Assembly: GCA_030770425.1 (NCBI GenBank)
Contig: JASJFT010000182.1
Span: 29,869-93,868, forward strand
Length of the DNA stretch: 64,000 nt
From: Darksidea phi
Taxonomy: Eukaryota; Ascomycota; Dothideomycetes; Pleosporales; Lentitheciaceae
Direction: 5' to 3'
Part shown: piece by piece, positions 22,701 to 34,750 of the stretch
How positions within the stretch are numbered: the first letter of the stretch is position 1
How the letters are laid out: each line of letters begins with the position of its first letter
Notes under the pieces: generated by a model
What the model saw: the letters and a program-made list of their open reading frames with translations, nothing else
Databases searched by the model: none
Told to the model about the DNA's origin: nothing
Translations under genes and position numbers: made by a program

Positions 22701-24700
22701 ATATAGATATAATCCTATCCTCTAGTTCCTTAAATTCTTATCTTCTTTAGCTAATATTTCGTATTAATCTTAGTCTAGATATACTTTAGATATTTATTCT
22801 CTAGATATTTATACTATAGTCTTCCTAAGATATAATTTAATAGTAGAAGTAGTCCTAGTATAATTTTTATATATCCCTTTCGTCGCTAATTCTCGAATTA
22901 TTACTACCTATATACTACTTCTAGTATAACTACTTAGGTAATTCTTTTATTATAATCCTTTACTAGGTAGTAGTTATTATTTTACTTTACTCCTTTATAG
23001 AGTCTATATTCTCTTTATATATATAAGATCTATATAATCTTAAAATATACTAGATATCTTATTTTATATTATAGATTATCCTCTAGATTAACCTTATATC
23101 TCTAGTTATTATATTTTATAGAGGTTATTCTTATAGGAATCTATCGTTTAATTATTATATACTATAGTTATTCTTTATTAACTATTTTTATAATATACCG
23201 TATTTCTTTTTAAGTTTTTTAGTTAGATATAAGATCTATAATAATAAAATTCTATTTAACCTATTATTTAAAATCTTTAAATAGTTAATATATCGGGTAA
23301 GATTTAGACTATTCCTTATAGATTTCTTATATTATTAGAGGTATTATAGTTTTCTCTATAAACCGTAAGGCTTAAGTATAAGTTATATCGAGTTTTAGTA
23401 CTAGTCCTATTTCTTCTATAGATAGTTAAATTATCTATAGATATTTAGTATTTTTATATATTATAACTAGGTTTTCGTCTTCTAATTCTAAGGACTTATT
23501 ATTATTATTAACTATTTATAATAGTATATTTATAGTATTATTAAAGTCTTCTTACTCTATAGATAAGTCTTCCTCGGGTACTTCTTCTTATACTTCTAGT
23601 AAGAACGAAACTCTCCTCTAAGATTTTTAAGTTATAGCTACCTACTATTTCTATAGTTAATAACTAGTATTTAGCTTAGCTTTATAGTACGTCTTATACT
23701 AGTCGTATATATAAGTCGTTTAATATATAGTATTATATTCTTATATTATAGCTACTCTATTCTTCTTCCCCTATTAAGTATATTAGGATTTTTCTTTTCT
23801 TAGACTAGACCTATAATCTTTTACTAGGTATTCCTACTTCTTATATTTAAAGTATACTCGCTTTTTATAAAGCTTTTATTTCTTAGAATTCTATTTTTCT
23901 TTCTTAGGTTCTAAACTAGCCCCTAGGACTATTACCTCTAGTTTATAGTATTTTTCTTCCTTCTTCTTTTCGTAGAATTTAACCTTCTTCTTTCTTTTTA
24001 GGTTCTAGAGATAGAGGTTATTATTAATCTTAATAGTTTATTTAATTAGTCCTCTTATAGTCTAGAGTCGTTCTATCCGAATTATTTCGTAATAGATATA
24101 GTCTTTTAGTCCTTCGTAGTATTATAATATAAGGGCTACCTCTTTTTATTAGATCTTTATAACGAGTTATTTAAACTTAGATATATAGGTTATAGCGGAT
24201 TTCGTCTACTTAAGGTATATAATCTTTTATTCTACTAATTTTTCTAAATCAATATTTCTAAAGGTAATATATAATTTATTCTTAAAGTATTTATAACTTA
24301 AGAAGATAGCCTTCGTTTTATCGCTTTACTAAGCTTCGGGTAGTCGTAGTTATTTATTTAAATACGTCTTAAACTAAGTAATAGTCTTTCCTATAAACTA
24401 AGCTACTATAAATAATACTTTATTACTTTTAGTAAATAGTTTTATTTAGTTAAGGTCGAGGTAAATTACTATATTAGCTAAAAATCCCCTAAGCTTTAAT
24501 CTCGTTCTATTAAACTTCTCTAGCTCTTTAAGCTTTAATAGTTTACTTATATATCTCTAAAGTTAGGTAGTTAACTTTATAAGCTAAGCTTCTAATATAT
24601 CTTCTCTCTTCTTAAATATATACTAATTCTTAATAACCCTTTTAAAGTTTTTCGTAGTTATACTACCTTTTAGAGAACTAAATTCCTAATAGCTTCCTAC
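22700..24700 (-). pseudogene. Family A gag of A2 (RIP-degraded)
   Basis: The gag frame follows the 5' leader. The zinc knuckle at 23813-23854 reads Y-FK-Y-KK*E-Y-LVKD-Y, all four C/C/H/C ligands replaced by Tyr, as in A3. Upstream is a helical region with a KLEKFNRxRxKLRxFLAN-type stretch (about 24480-24540), matching the capsid-like part of A3. Limits between gag and protease are approximate. Confidence 0.72.
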
Positions 24701-24802
24701 TTCTAAGGGTTTACCCTAAGTTAGTAGCTACACCGCTTTACTTTATTAGGTTCCTTCTCCTACTATTATAGTTAGCTATTCCTACCTACCAGATAGTTAA
24801 GG

Positions 24803-25267
24803 TATTAAATAGGGTCTAGGCCCGATAGGTTATTTAGCCTCGTTTAGGGTTTTACTTAAGATAGGAACGGGAGAGTAGGAATAGATAGGTAATAGTTTAA
24901 TTATATTAATAGGTAAGGATTAATCTAGATTTAAAATTAACTATAAGAAGAAAAGACTATCTTAAGAGATTCGTAGTTATTATATATTAATTTAGTTTTC
25001 TTAGATCTATAGCTCTATACCTATAGATCTACTAAGCTATAACTCCGTAGCTCTATTCTAATAGATCTACTAAGCTATTACGTAACCCTTAGATCTATTC
25101 TCGCTAAGATATAGATCTATTATATAACTTTCTAGTAAAGCCGTTCGTACTAATTATTATTTATACTATAGTCGTAATCGTCGTATTTCGTATTAGAGCT
25201 AGTAATAGGTTTAATCTTAGGTAGTTCTTCTTACTACTATTCCGTAGTATATATTTAGTTCGTAATA
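24803..25267 (-). repeat. 5' LTR of A2 (465 bp)
   Basis: Same length as its partner. Inside (left of 24803) lies agatagttaa (24791-24800), the reverse of the ttaactatct motif found two bases after the 5' LTR in A3 and in D2. Confidence 0.93.
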
Positions 25268-26185
25268 AAAACTAAGAAATTAAAATAAATAAATAGTTTT
25301 AATTATAGTTTAGGACCTATAACCCCTTCTTAATTAAATTAACTATTCTCTAGTTAATTACTCTTTATTACTACTTCCTAATTCGTTACTAGTTACCTAA
25401 TATTCCGTCTCTTTAACCTCTAGTCTAGTTATAGGCTATTAGATAATAATCTTTAATAATAGGGCTTTCTTTTATATTAAAGGTACTTTTATTATATAGA
25501 ACTTTATACGATTAATCTATACTTATATTATTAGATATTCTTTATTTAGCTCTTTAACTTCTTTATACCTTAAAGCTCTTAATATTAGACGATAATTATT
25601 AATTAGTAGGTTCTCTTTAATTAGTTTTAGTCTACCCTATATCTCTATTACCTTATTATTAAGATCCTTCTAATAGAACTACTTTAATTAATTATTATAT
25701 ATAATATAAGTAAATAGAGTCCTATTAAGCTCTATAAGTCTATAGTATAAGTACTTTACTCTAGCCTCTACTATACGATAAGATTCTAGCTACTTATTAT
25801 TAAACTTCTACTTTACTAATTAATTATTAGCTCTAATAGTATTCTAAATAAGAACTAAATCTCTAACTACTAGATTACTCTAATTACCTTTTACTTAATC
25901 CTATTAATTAGCCGTCTTAAGCCTATACTACTAGATATAATTAATTACTTCTACTAGCTTCTTATCCTTTTACTTAAGTTATTTTACTTAAAGTATAAGT
26001 AAATTAGAGGTTAAAACTACCTTATTCTATAAAAGTATCTATTACGATTCTAGGCTAAGTTCGATTAGTAGAATAGACTAAATTTCTATTACTAACTTAG
26101 CTAGTATATATCTAGTTAAACGTCGAACCGTTACTCTATTAACTTATAGTACTAATAGTAGGTTCTCTAACTAGTAATCTAGTAG
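25268..26185 (-). pseudogene. Family C pol 3' part (C-left): integrase C-terminal region
   Basis: Reverse of about 56440-57375 in C-full. It covers the end of the integrase core, the C-terminal GPY-like region (KPYYVVEARVEY-like in C-full) and the end of pol. It starts with the A2 target duplication (25268-25272) and ends with the C-full target gtag (26182-26185). The frame is followed only by comparison with C-full. Confidence 0.75.
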
Positions 26186-26447
26186 TATAGTATAGTAGTA
26201 AAGGGAACCTTCTAATTAAGTATTAAAGGCTTAGGTAAGTAATAAAATATTAGACTAGGCTCTAAAGGACTATCGTCTAGAAGTATCTTTAGTTAAAGTT
26301 TATTATCTATCCTATTATATAGTAAATAGAGGAAATAGTTTAATTTAACTAATTTTAGCCGTCTATTCTATTAACTCTTTTCTTCTATCCCTTTAACTAT
26401 AGGTTATAAGCTCTGCTACCCTATTTCTAATATACCTATATACTATA
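26186..26447 (+). repeat. 5' LTR of C-full (262 bp)
   Basis: Starts tatagtatagtagtaaag and ends ...ctatatactata, with short inverted ends tatagtat/atactata (TGTAGTA...TACTACA before RIP). Aligned end to end with 59767-60028 and reversed with 8302-8563. Confidence 0.92.
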
Positions 26448-27130
26448 GTTTTTAATAATATCTATAAGGCTTCTAATAGTTTATTAGACTAGAACGAAGA
26501 GAAGAGTTAAATAAAAAGACGGTAGAATTAGAAGTTTTACTACGACCTCGAGGCTTAATTAATAATATCTAGATATAATAAATACTAGATACTATAAATA
26601 AATATATATAGACTTAGAATAATATAATAATACGTTAAATAAAGTAATTAAGGTAAGTAATAATAGTATTATAAACTAATACTAGATAATAATAGAAGAT
26701 TCTTAAAAAGAAGGCGCTTAACTAGAATATTTTAAAAATTTTAGTAAAAGAAATTATAGAGAATCTTTAAAAGGGAAGTATATAGCTAGAATATTTAGAA
26801 ATCTTAGTATAAGATTAAGAGGGGGGTAGTATAGCTATATAGCTTTCTATTAAATCTTACTTATTAGTAAAAAGAGAAAAAGAATATAATAGAGTAAGCT
26901 ATTAGCGCTATAGCGTAGTTATTAGGTTAGAAGACTAATACTAGTATTAATAGATCTAGATAAAATAATAATACTAACTAGTTTATAAGAATAAAGGAGG
27001 TATATAAGAGTAATATCTTTTAGAAGATTAAAAGTACTAGATATATCCTCTTATTATTATTACTATACTTAATTAAAACTTTATTAGTTAATATTTAAAA
27101 TAGTACTAGTTAGCTTTAAGTAGTTATCCT
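26448..27130 (+). other. Leader of C-full between 5' LTR and gag
   Basis: About 680 bp without a recognised gene. 26762-26838 (containing a gaggggggtag run) is similar to 6985-7045 next to A1. No tRNA-matching primer binding site could be identified after RIP. Confidence 0.55.
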
Positions 27131-27936
27131 TTAAATATCCCTAGTTAAGTAATTAATTATCCCTTAGATAAGAAGAAAACTCGTCTAATAAAAAAAAAGA
27201 AAAGATCTCTAAGGTTAAAGACTTATTATTTATTAATATACCTACTAGTACTTTAAAGTAAGACTAGTCTAAAAAAGAAGAAAGTAAGAAGAAGAGAAAG
27301 AAGATAAAGTATAATTAAAAGAAGAGACGTTTAATCTAATTAATTTAGGAGGAGTTAGAAAAAAAGAGTATCTAGGAGAGTCGTTAGTCTTATACTAGAG
27401 TTAATAAAGTTAGCTTAAATAATAGCTTTAAAAGTAAAGATAAATTAAATAATAACGAAGATAATATAATAAACTATAAGTTTTATTATTTAAAACTCTA
27501 AAAGAAGAAGCCTAAGAAGCTATTAGTACTAGTATTTAATTTATTAATCTTTAGAGTAGCTACTATTCCTATTATAAACTAATTCTAGTAATTAATTAAT
27601 AAGAGAATAAATATTTATTTTTTATTTTTACTATATAATTCTAATATATTATTATTTACTAGTATAAATATTATATAGTTTCTAGAAGACTATAAGTTTA
27701 ATATAGATAAAGTAGAATAGAACGAGTAAAATAAGAAGAAGTTCCTTTTTTATTTTTATAATTTATTTTAAAGAGTAAATATTATTAAGATATATTATTA
27801 TATATCTTTAATATAAAGTTAGATTATATTTAAATTAATACTTTAAAAGAAATATACTAATAGAGATATTAAGTAGTAAAAGACTACTTATATCTTTCTT
27901 AAATTATAGCTAATAGAGGTTTATTAATTACTTCTT
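27130..27936 (+). pseudogene. Family C gag, first part
   Basis: A basic stretch (KKEESKKKRKKIKY-like, about 27270-27310) leads to a gag-like core near 27600-27900. That core includes LLFTSINII, FLEDYKFNIDKVE and RDIKQQKTT-like segments, the pattern of fungal gypsy gag proteins in which a FTGxNxxxFLEDY motif opens the capsid part. Gln/Trp positions are stops. Interrupted by E at 27936 (target ttctt, 27932-27936); resumes at 43982. Confidence 0.65.
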
Positions 27937-28122
27937 TATAAGGTACGTATAGGTAGGTAGATATAGAAATATTAAGGTAATAAAAGAGTTATATTCGGAT
28001 AGAGATAAGACGAATCCTTAAGAAGACGTAATAGTAGAACGTAGAACTATATAGGGTCTAATATATAACTATAACTAGACCGATAATAATCTAGAAATCC
28101 TCTAGTAGAAGTAGATATAATA
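27937..28122 (-). repeat. 3' LTR of E (186 bp)
   Basis: Starts tataaggtacgtatagg, ends ...gtagatataata. Gap-free partner of 43791-43976. The neighbouring tagcctccctcttttct is the reversed polypurine tract. Confidence 0.92.
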
Positions 28123-30300
28123 TAGCCTCCCTCTTTTCTAAGGGTCGTTCCGACTCTTATAGAGAGTTATTTACTATAACGTATTCTATTACTCCTCTTA
28201 CTTTCTTTAGAAAAGTTTATCTAAGTATTTATACTCCTAAAAAACCCTATTTCTAAGAAAAAAAATAATTTTATAGAGAAGATCTTTTAGGTATTTAGTA
28301 TCTATATTATACCCTACTATCTTAACGGGGGGTTTTTATAGTCTTTCTAGTCTTATAATTCTTAACCCTAATCTTATAATATATAGTTAATTTAATTAAA
28401 AAGTATATATAACTTAACTATTAGTCTATTATTAGTATATATTTATAACTTTTATCTATTACTATTATAACTTATAGTCTATATATATTCTTATAAATTC
28501 TTATACTAGTAGTAATAGTATCGCTACTCCTCTTTATAGGTAATTTTTAGTAATTTCTATTTAGTAAATACTTACTATCTTTATATAAGAGTTATTTATT
28601 AAGTATAACCTTTATAGTTACTTCGCTTACTTATAATATCTTTATAAAGGCTTTAGAACTAGTCCGGACTTAGTTTAATTTAATTTTAATATCTATTATA
28701 ATAGTATAACCTAGTAGTACTTAGTAATTACTAGCTATTATCTATTATAACTTATAATTATATTAAATTACTTATTTATTTATAACTCTTCTAGTAAGAG
28801 AAATTCTATTTATATCTTTATAGATATTTATTTAAGAGATAATAAATCGTTATATACTATATCTCTTTAAGTACCTTTATTTCTATATTTTAGACTCTTA
28901 TTAGTAAGTATTTAAAATATTATTAACTTAGATATAAAACGGTCTCTTTTAGTATAAGTATAAAAAGATATATCTACTTCTAGATTTCTCTACTTTATTC
29001 CTTAATACTTTTAAGATCCTACCCCTTATTATAATTACCTCTACTAGCTAGTATAATAATACTATCCTCTCTAAATATATCTATACTCTTTCTATTTATT
29101 TAGAATCTTAGTTCTCTCTTATATATTATTAATATATAAACTACCTCCTCTAGTTTATACGGGAGTTTAATATAGCTAAGCTCTATTAGATTACTTTAAG
29201 TAACTAGTATTAAAAGACTAATATTTATACTATCTATAGTAGATATAAAGCTTATTATTAGATCTACTTAGTAGTATATACTAGTCTTCCTCTCTTTCTA
29301 CTAATATAGTTCTACTAATAATTCGTATAGATTAAGTCTACTTTCTACTATTACTTTAATCTTCTTATCTTTATTATTAAGTATACCTAGCGTTATAATA
29401 CCTAAGCTACTTATAATAATAAGAATATAGATTCTAATATACTTAAGAAGGTTTAGTAGAATATATAGTTCTATACTTTTAATATTAATATTAGTTAGAA
29501 CTAGTATAAAGCTAAGTAGAAGCGTCTAATTAAAAATATTAGTAATAAGATAGAATTATACTAAGCTATAGCTACGGCGTATAAGCTTAACTTTTAGTAC
29601 TATTAGATATATTCCGCTATCTTTCTAATAGCTTCCCGTACTAATTCCTCTAGTATAGGCTAGATAGTATTAGCTATCTAGTACCTACTAACTTTATAAC
29701 CTCTATTATTTATAAGGCTTACTTTATTAAATATAACTTTTTAACTAGTATACCCCTTAGAACTACTAATTATAAGCGTCGTTAGTACTATTATAGCCCT
29801 AATATTCCTAATAGAAATATTATTAATAGAGGTATAATACCTATTATCCTATAAAAGGAAGCGTCGTAAAGCTCTTTTAGGAACTTCTTACCTAATATAT
29901 ATAGCTTACTCGGATTACCCTTAGACTATATAATACTTAACTAAGGTTCTTAGTTTAGGGTATATAGATAAAATAAATACTTAAATTAAAAGTTTAGTCT
30001 TACTAATTATTTCCTAAGTATATATTCTTTTAGATTTACGGCCTATCTATTACTATAATATATAAAGACTAACCTTACTAAATTCTTTAAGCTATAGCTT
30101 ATTATTAAAGTAAATAGTATTCTCTTTCTTAACTAATTATTTTACTTATATAGTATCCCTTAAGTAGAGTCCTAAAGGTACCTTTTAGTTAGATTTTTTA
30201 GCCCTTTCTTTATATTAATATTACTTATATAGTTAATCTCTTTAGAATTTCTTATATATATTATTATTCCTTTATAAAGATTATAATACTTTTTTAGTAA
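28123..30300 (-). other. 3' region of E, downstream of integrase
   Basis: About 2.2 kb between the integrase C-terminal part and the 3' LTR. I could not recognise a gene. Stretches on the + strand near 29590-29950 stay open between Gln/Trp-type stops and might hold an antisense frame as in A, D and C, but I have only one copy and cannot test conservation. Confidence 0.45.
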
Positions 30301-30399
30301 CTTTCTACTTTAGACGACCTAATATTTAATTATCTAGGTTTATCTAATATTCTACGAGAATTTTATTATAATTATTAAAAGAGATCTTAAACTTCTATA

Positions 30400-32335
30400 T
30401 ACTATTCTTATATAGCTAATCTAGTTATTTTATAAAAAAGAGCTTTTTATTATATACTATTTTATATACGAGGATAGCTTTAACTTTATATTAGTTACTA
30501 TTATTAAGCTCTAGATATTATATAGACCTAGATCTAAAGTCTAGACCTTCTCTTAACTCTATCTATTTTTTTAAAAGAGATATATAGAAGATAGAATATA
30601 GTTAAAATATTAATAGAGATAGCTTAAACTAGTAGCTTAGCTTTCTATACTTAGTTTAAATAGTAAAGGGTCCTAAGTACTTTATATCTAACTTTTTTAA
30701 AGGGTACTTAGTCTTAATATTAGTAGCCTTTAGAATTACCTTTTTACTAATAGCGAAATACTTACTCGTTCTCTTTAAGTTATACTAATATTACTAGCTC
30801 TTTTAAGTATAGATTAATATATCTTAAGTATTAAAAAATTATTACGTCTAACTAGTTAGAAAGTCGATAACTCTCTAATATATACTTAGGGTCTTTCTAT
30901 TTATACTCTAGTTATTAGGTAGTTAATAAAGCTAATACTCGTCTTTTATATTATTAAAACCCTTAGGTTTAATACCTATTATAACTTTAATAGAATATAT
31001 ACTATAATTTAAATAAATCTTAGAGTTATATATATATTCTACTATTAGAAGTAGTTAATACTAGTTATTTTACTAATAGTTTAAGTATATCTATAAATAC
31101 GCTTTAAGCTTCTAATTCTAATATTTAGTTTAACTATTTATCTATAGGTAAAAGGTTATACTTATTTATTATTTAACGTTAAAATAAAAGTATATATCTA
31201 ACTAAAATTTACTAGTAAAGATAAAGTCCTAATCTAAGATTAATAATAATAGAAGTCTAATCTTTATAAATACTTTTATAAATAATAGATTAGTTAATAT
31301 ACTTATAGTAATATTCTTTATTATAGATAGATACTAGATTAGCTTTAAAAAGTAATTAATAAGTACTAGTACTATATCGTAGACGTTACCCTTAGAATTC
31401 TTAGATTCTAGTAGGTTAATAATAAAGTCTAAGGAGTAATTACGCTATAGCTTTTATAGTAGAGGAATTAGTTCTAGTAATCTCTATAGCTTATACCTTT
31501 ATACTTTATTTATTTAGTATACTACGTAGTCTTATATATACGTATTAACCTCTACTTAAAGCTTTAGCTAATAGTACTTCCTTTATAGGAGTTTAATAGT
31601 CTTATCTACTCTATAATAATCCTCTAGAAGATTATTATAATTTCTTATAAAGATAGCTTAATAAAGAGCTTTATTATTAAGAATCTATACTTTCTCTACT
31701 CTTTAAAGGACGCCCTTTAGATTTATAATCTATAAAGGTACGCTCTTTTATTCTTTTCTACTCTTAGACTTTTATATATACTATATATTCTTATAATAGA
31801 CTATATTATATTTCTATACTTCCTAAATATAGTCTAATAGTAGCCTAGGGATTTTCTAGCTAAAAGACGAGTCGTTATTTATAGCTTCTAGTAAAGACTT
31901 ATATAATATAAAGGTAGAAAATACTTTATAATATTAAAGGAATATTAAAACTAAATTTAAACCTTCTAATTATTCTTTAGGTTTATCGTCCTTACTTATA
32001 AATAGATTAAGGTTAATAGATAATATATCGTTAAAAACTAGTACTATACTAGGGGATTTTATAGTAGAATAGTTTATATTATCTTCGAATTTCTAATAAA
32101 TTACTTATAAATTCTTATTAGTAAGATTAAATTTATATACTATCTAATCTTTAGTATATAGAGCTATAGGCTTTTAGAGTACCTATACCTAGAGTTTATT
32201 TTAGAGTATAGGAAGTATAATATTTCTTAGTATTCTTCTCTTTCTAAGCTAAAAGCCTTTAGTATAATTAGGTTATTATAATAATACGTTAGCTAGATTC
32301 TTTATACTAGACTTATATTCGATCTTAAAATTAAA
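30400..32335 (-). pseudogene. Family E integrase (pol, second part)
   Basis: Minus strand. Core motifs: a VLVLINYFLKLI-like beta strand (about 31320-31380, degraded first Asp), then DFIFTSKF with upstream D (about 31200-31235), then TFYLQIDSQTERQNQKLE (about 31120-31180), a well-kept copy of the HPQTDGQTER...E motif of Ty3/gypsy integrases. An ISPFKVVIG-like segment lies near 30990-31010 and a GPF-like segment near 30650-30700. The front of the integrase lies between about 31400 and the D2 insertion (target ataag at 32336-32340). Confidence 0.82.
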
Positions 32336-32340
32336 ATAAG

Positions 32341-32775
32341 TATTATAACCCTAGGATTAAAAGGATATAGGGTAAGCTCTAATATAGCTAAGATAGTCGA
32401 GTCTTACTTAGTTAGTAATCTAATATTACGTAACTTAGAAGTTATAAAAGTTACTAAGATAACTATTTCTATAACCTCTATAGAAGTTATAGAAGTCGTA
32501 GAAGTTATTACTTCTACTACTACTACTACTACCTTAAGGGATAAGAATAGGTATAAGAGGGTAGAGAATCTTTTAGACTTTCTATTTTAATTTCTTATAA
32601 TTAATTCTTTTTAGTTTATCTAATATTTACGGATAAGATTAAATCTTTTCTTAAGTAGTTATTTTAGTAATAGAATTTATTAACTTAACCTTAATTTATT
32701 AAAATCTAATAGTATAATAAATATACTATTAATCTTAACCCGGATCTTATATTAAAGTATATATAACGTATAATA
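32341..32775 (+). repeat. 5' LTR of D2 (435 bp)
   Basis: Starts tattataaccctagg, ends aacgtataata. Followed after two bases by ttaactatct (32778-32787), the shared A/D motif. Contains the same LTR stem-loop as D1. Confidence 0.93.
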
Positions 32776-32949
32776 TATTAACTATCTTAAATCTAGATTA
32801 TATTAAATATAGTAACTCTATTTAGCTTATATAATACTTTTAGAGGAAGTATAATAGAAGCTCCGATAGTAGATTTAACTACTCTTATTTAGTAATAAGT
32901 AGCTTAGATAGTAGAGATATAATAGGCTATAGTATTACTATAAGGAGCG

Positions 32950-34750
32950 CTATAATAGATAAGAGTAGAACTTAGTAGTAAGATAAAAGTTAAGATATTT
33001 AAAAGATATAATAGTAATAAGAAAGGCTTAAAGCTATTTCTTACGTAGATAGACCTATACTATTAGTTTAACTCTATTATATTTATTAGTAATTAGAATA
33101 GAATTCTTATAGTAGGTATATATATAATAAAGAAGATAGTAGTATAGATATAACCCTTAGTCGATAATTATATAGCTAACGAAGAAACTCTAAATAAGTA
33201 ATATAATAAAATAAAAGTAGTATTTATAAATTAGAACTCCTTTAAGGAATAAATATATATAGTTTTTAAAAATATTAATAAGATTTAGTAAATAGAGTAT
33301 AAGATCTAGAGGCTAAAATAGATAAAGTTAGTAGAAGTCTATACTACTAAATTTAAATAACTATAGTATAAGATTAATTAGAATAATACTTCTCTTATAG
33401 TTATATATTATAATAGACTTAAAAAAGTAATTAAAGATAAGCTATTTAGACTTAAGAAGTTAGATAATCTAGTAAAACTAATTAAGATAATAATTTATAT
33501 TAATAACTAACTATATAAATAAGTACTTAAAAAGTAAGATACTATAGAACTAGTTAGAGTCTATAAGAAGAAGTAATTAGTTTCTAAGTATAGTTTCTAT
33601 AGAGGTTATAATAAAATAGATATTAATATAGTTTAAGAAAAGAAATACTTAAAGAATAAAAAATATAACTAAGATAAGAAGCTATAGAAAGTTCTAGTAA
33701 ATAAGATAAAATAATAGTAGAAAGAGAAAATATATTTATACTATAGAATATAGGGATACTTTATTAAGAAATATAATAATAAAAAAAGAAATATAGATAA
33801 CTAGAAGAATACTAAATATATTAATATAATTAGAGATATCTATTAGAAAGTAGATAACTAAGGATTATTTCTAGAAGAATAGTTCGACGTAATAGAAGAT
33901 ATAGACGAGGAAATTCCTTACTAATAAGAAGATCTAGAGCTTAAGATTAAAGAACTAAAATTTAATAAGCTAGAAAAGATTAGTATAGAAATAGTTTTCC
34001 GATAATTAGTATATAATAAATACTAGAAGTATAGTAATAGTTAATATATTATTAAGTACTATACTAGAATAAAAGAGCTAATTTATATTACTAATAACTA
34101 AGAATAAATAATAATAGAATAGACCCTAAAGCTCTAAGGACCGGAGGGCTATAAGATAATATAGGATTATAAGAATTAAAGTTATAATATCTTATTATAG
34201 ACTTACTATATAAAATAGTATAAGTACTATATATAATAAAAGAAAAATACTATAATTTTTCTAGGAAATTATCTATATATATATCTTCTCGATAAAGAAT
34301 ATCTAATAACTAAATACTATATATATAACTATAAGAATTAGATTATAGTATATAAAGAGTAAGGATAGCTAGGATAGAACGGTTACTATAATAATAAATA
34401 TAAAAAATATTTCCCGATAAAATATACTATAGGACGATAGCTAAGAGAACTAATTAAGGTAGATACTAAGAAGTATAAATAGAATAGTAACTATAAAACT
34501 ATATATTAGAAATCTAACTATAAAGTAATATATTAGATATATTATAATAGATTATATATTCTATACCTAGTATAAAGAGAGCTTATAATTAGAAGAAAAG
34601 AAGATATCTTCTATCTAAACCTCTAAAGATAAGAATACCTTATTAAATAGTATAATAGACGTAGTTACTAGCTATAAAACTAGAATAATCTAAACGACTT
34701 AGAGATTAGAAGGTAGCTACGAGTCTTAGATATATAGTAAGGATATTATA
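32950..34750 (+). pseudogene. Family D gag (D2, RIP-degraded)
   Basis: Collinear with D1 gag. The zinc knuckle at 33733-33774 reads Y-LY-Y-RI*G-Y-FIKK-Y: again every Cys and His ligand is Tyr. Gag frame from about 33005. Stops at Gln/Trp positions. The end of gag and the protease are not resolved. Confidence 0.73.

Larger units (their letters stand above)
18222..25267 (-). mobile_element. A2: complete Ty3/gypsy chromovirus, family A, minus strand
   Basis: 7046 bp with 465-bp LTRs (18222-18686 and 24803-25267) and a perfect target duplication aaaac (18217-18221 and 25268-25272). The empty site is visible in C-full near 57372-57380. Internal order on the minus strand: gag, protease, RT, RNase H, integrase, chromodomain, antisense frame. 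RIP is slightly less complete near the 5' leader (for example accag at 24788-24792), giving a glimpse of the original bases. Confidence 0.93.
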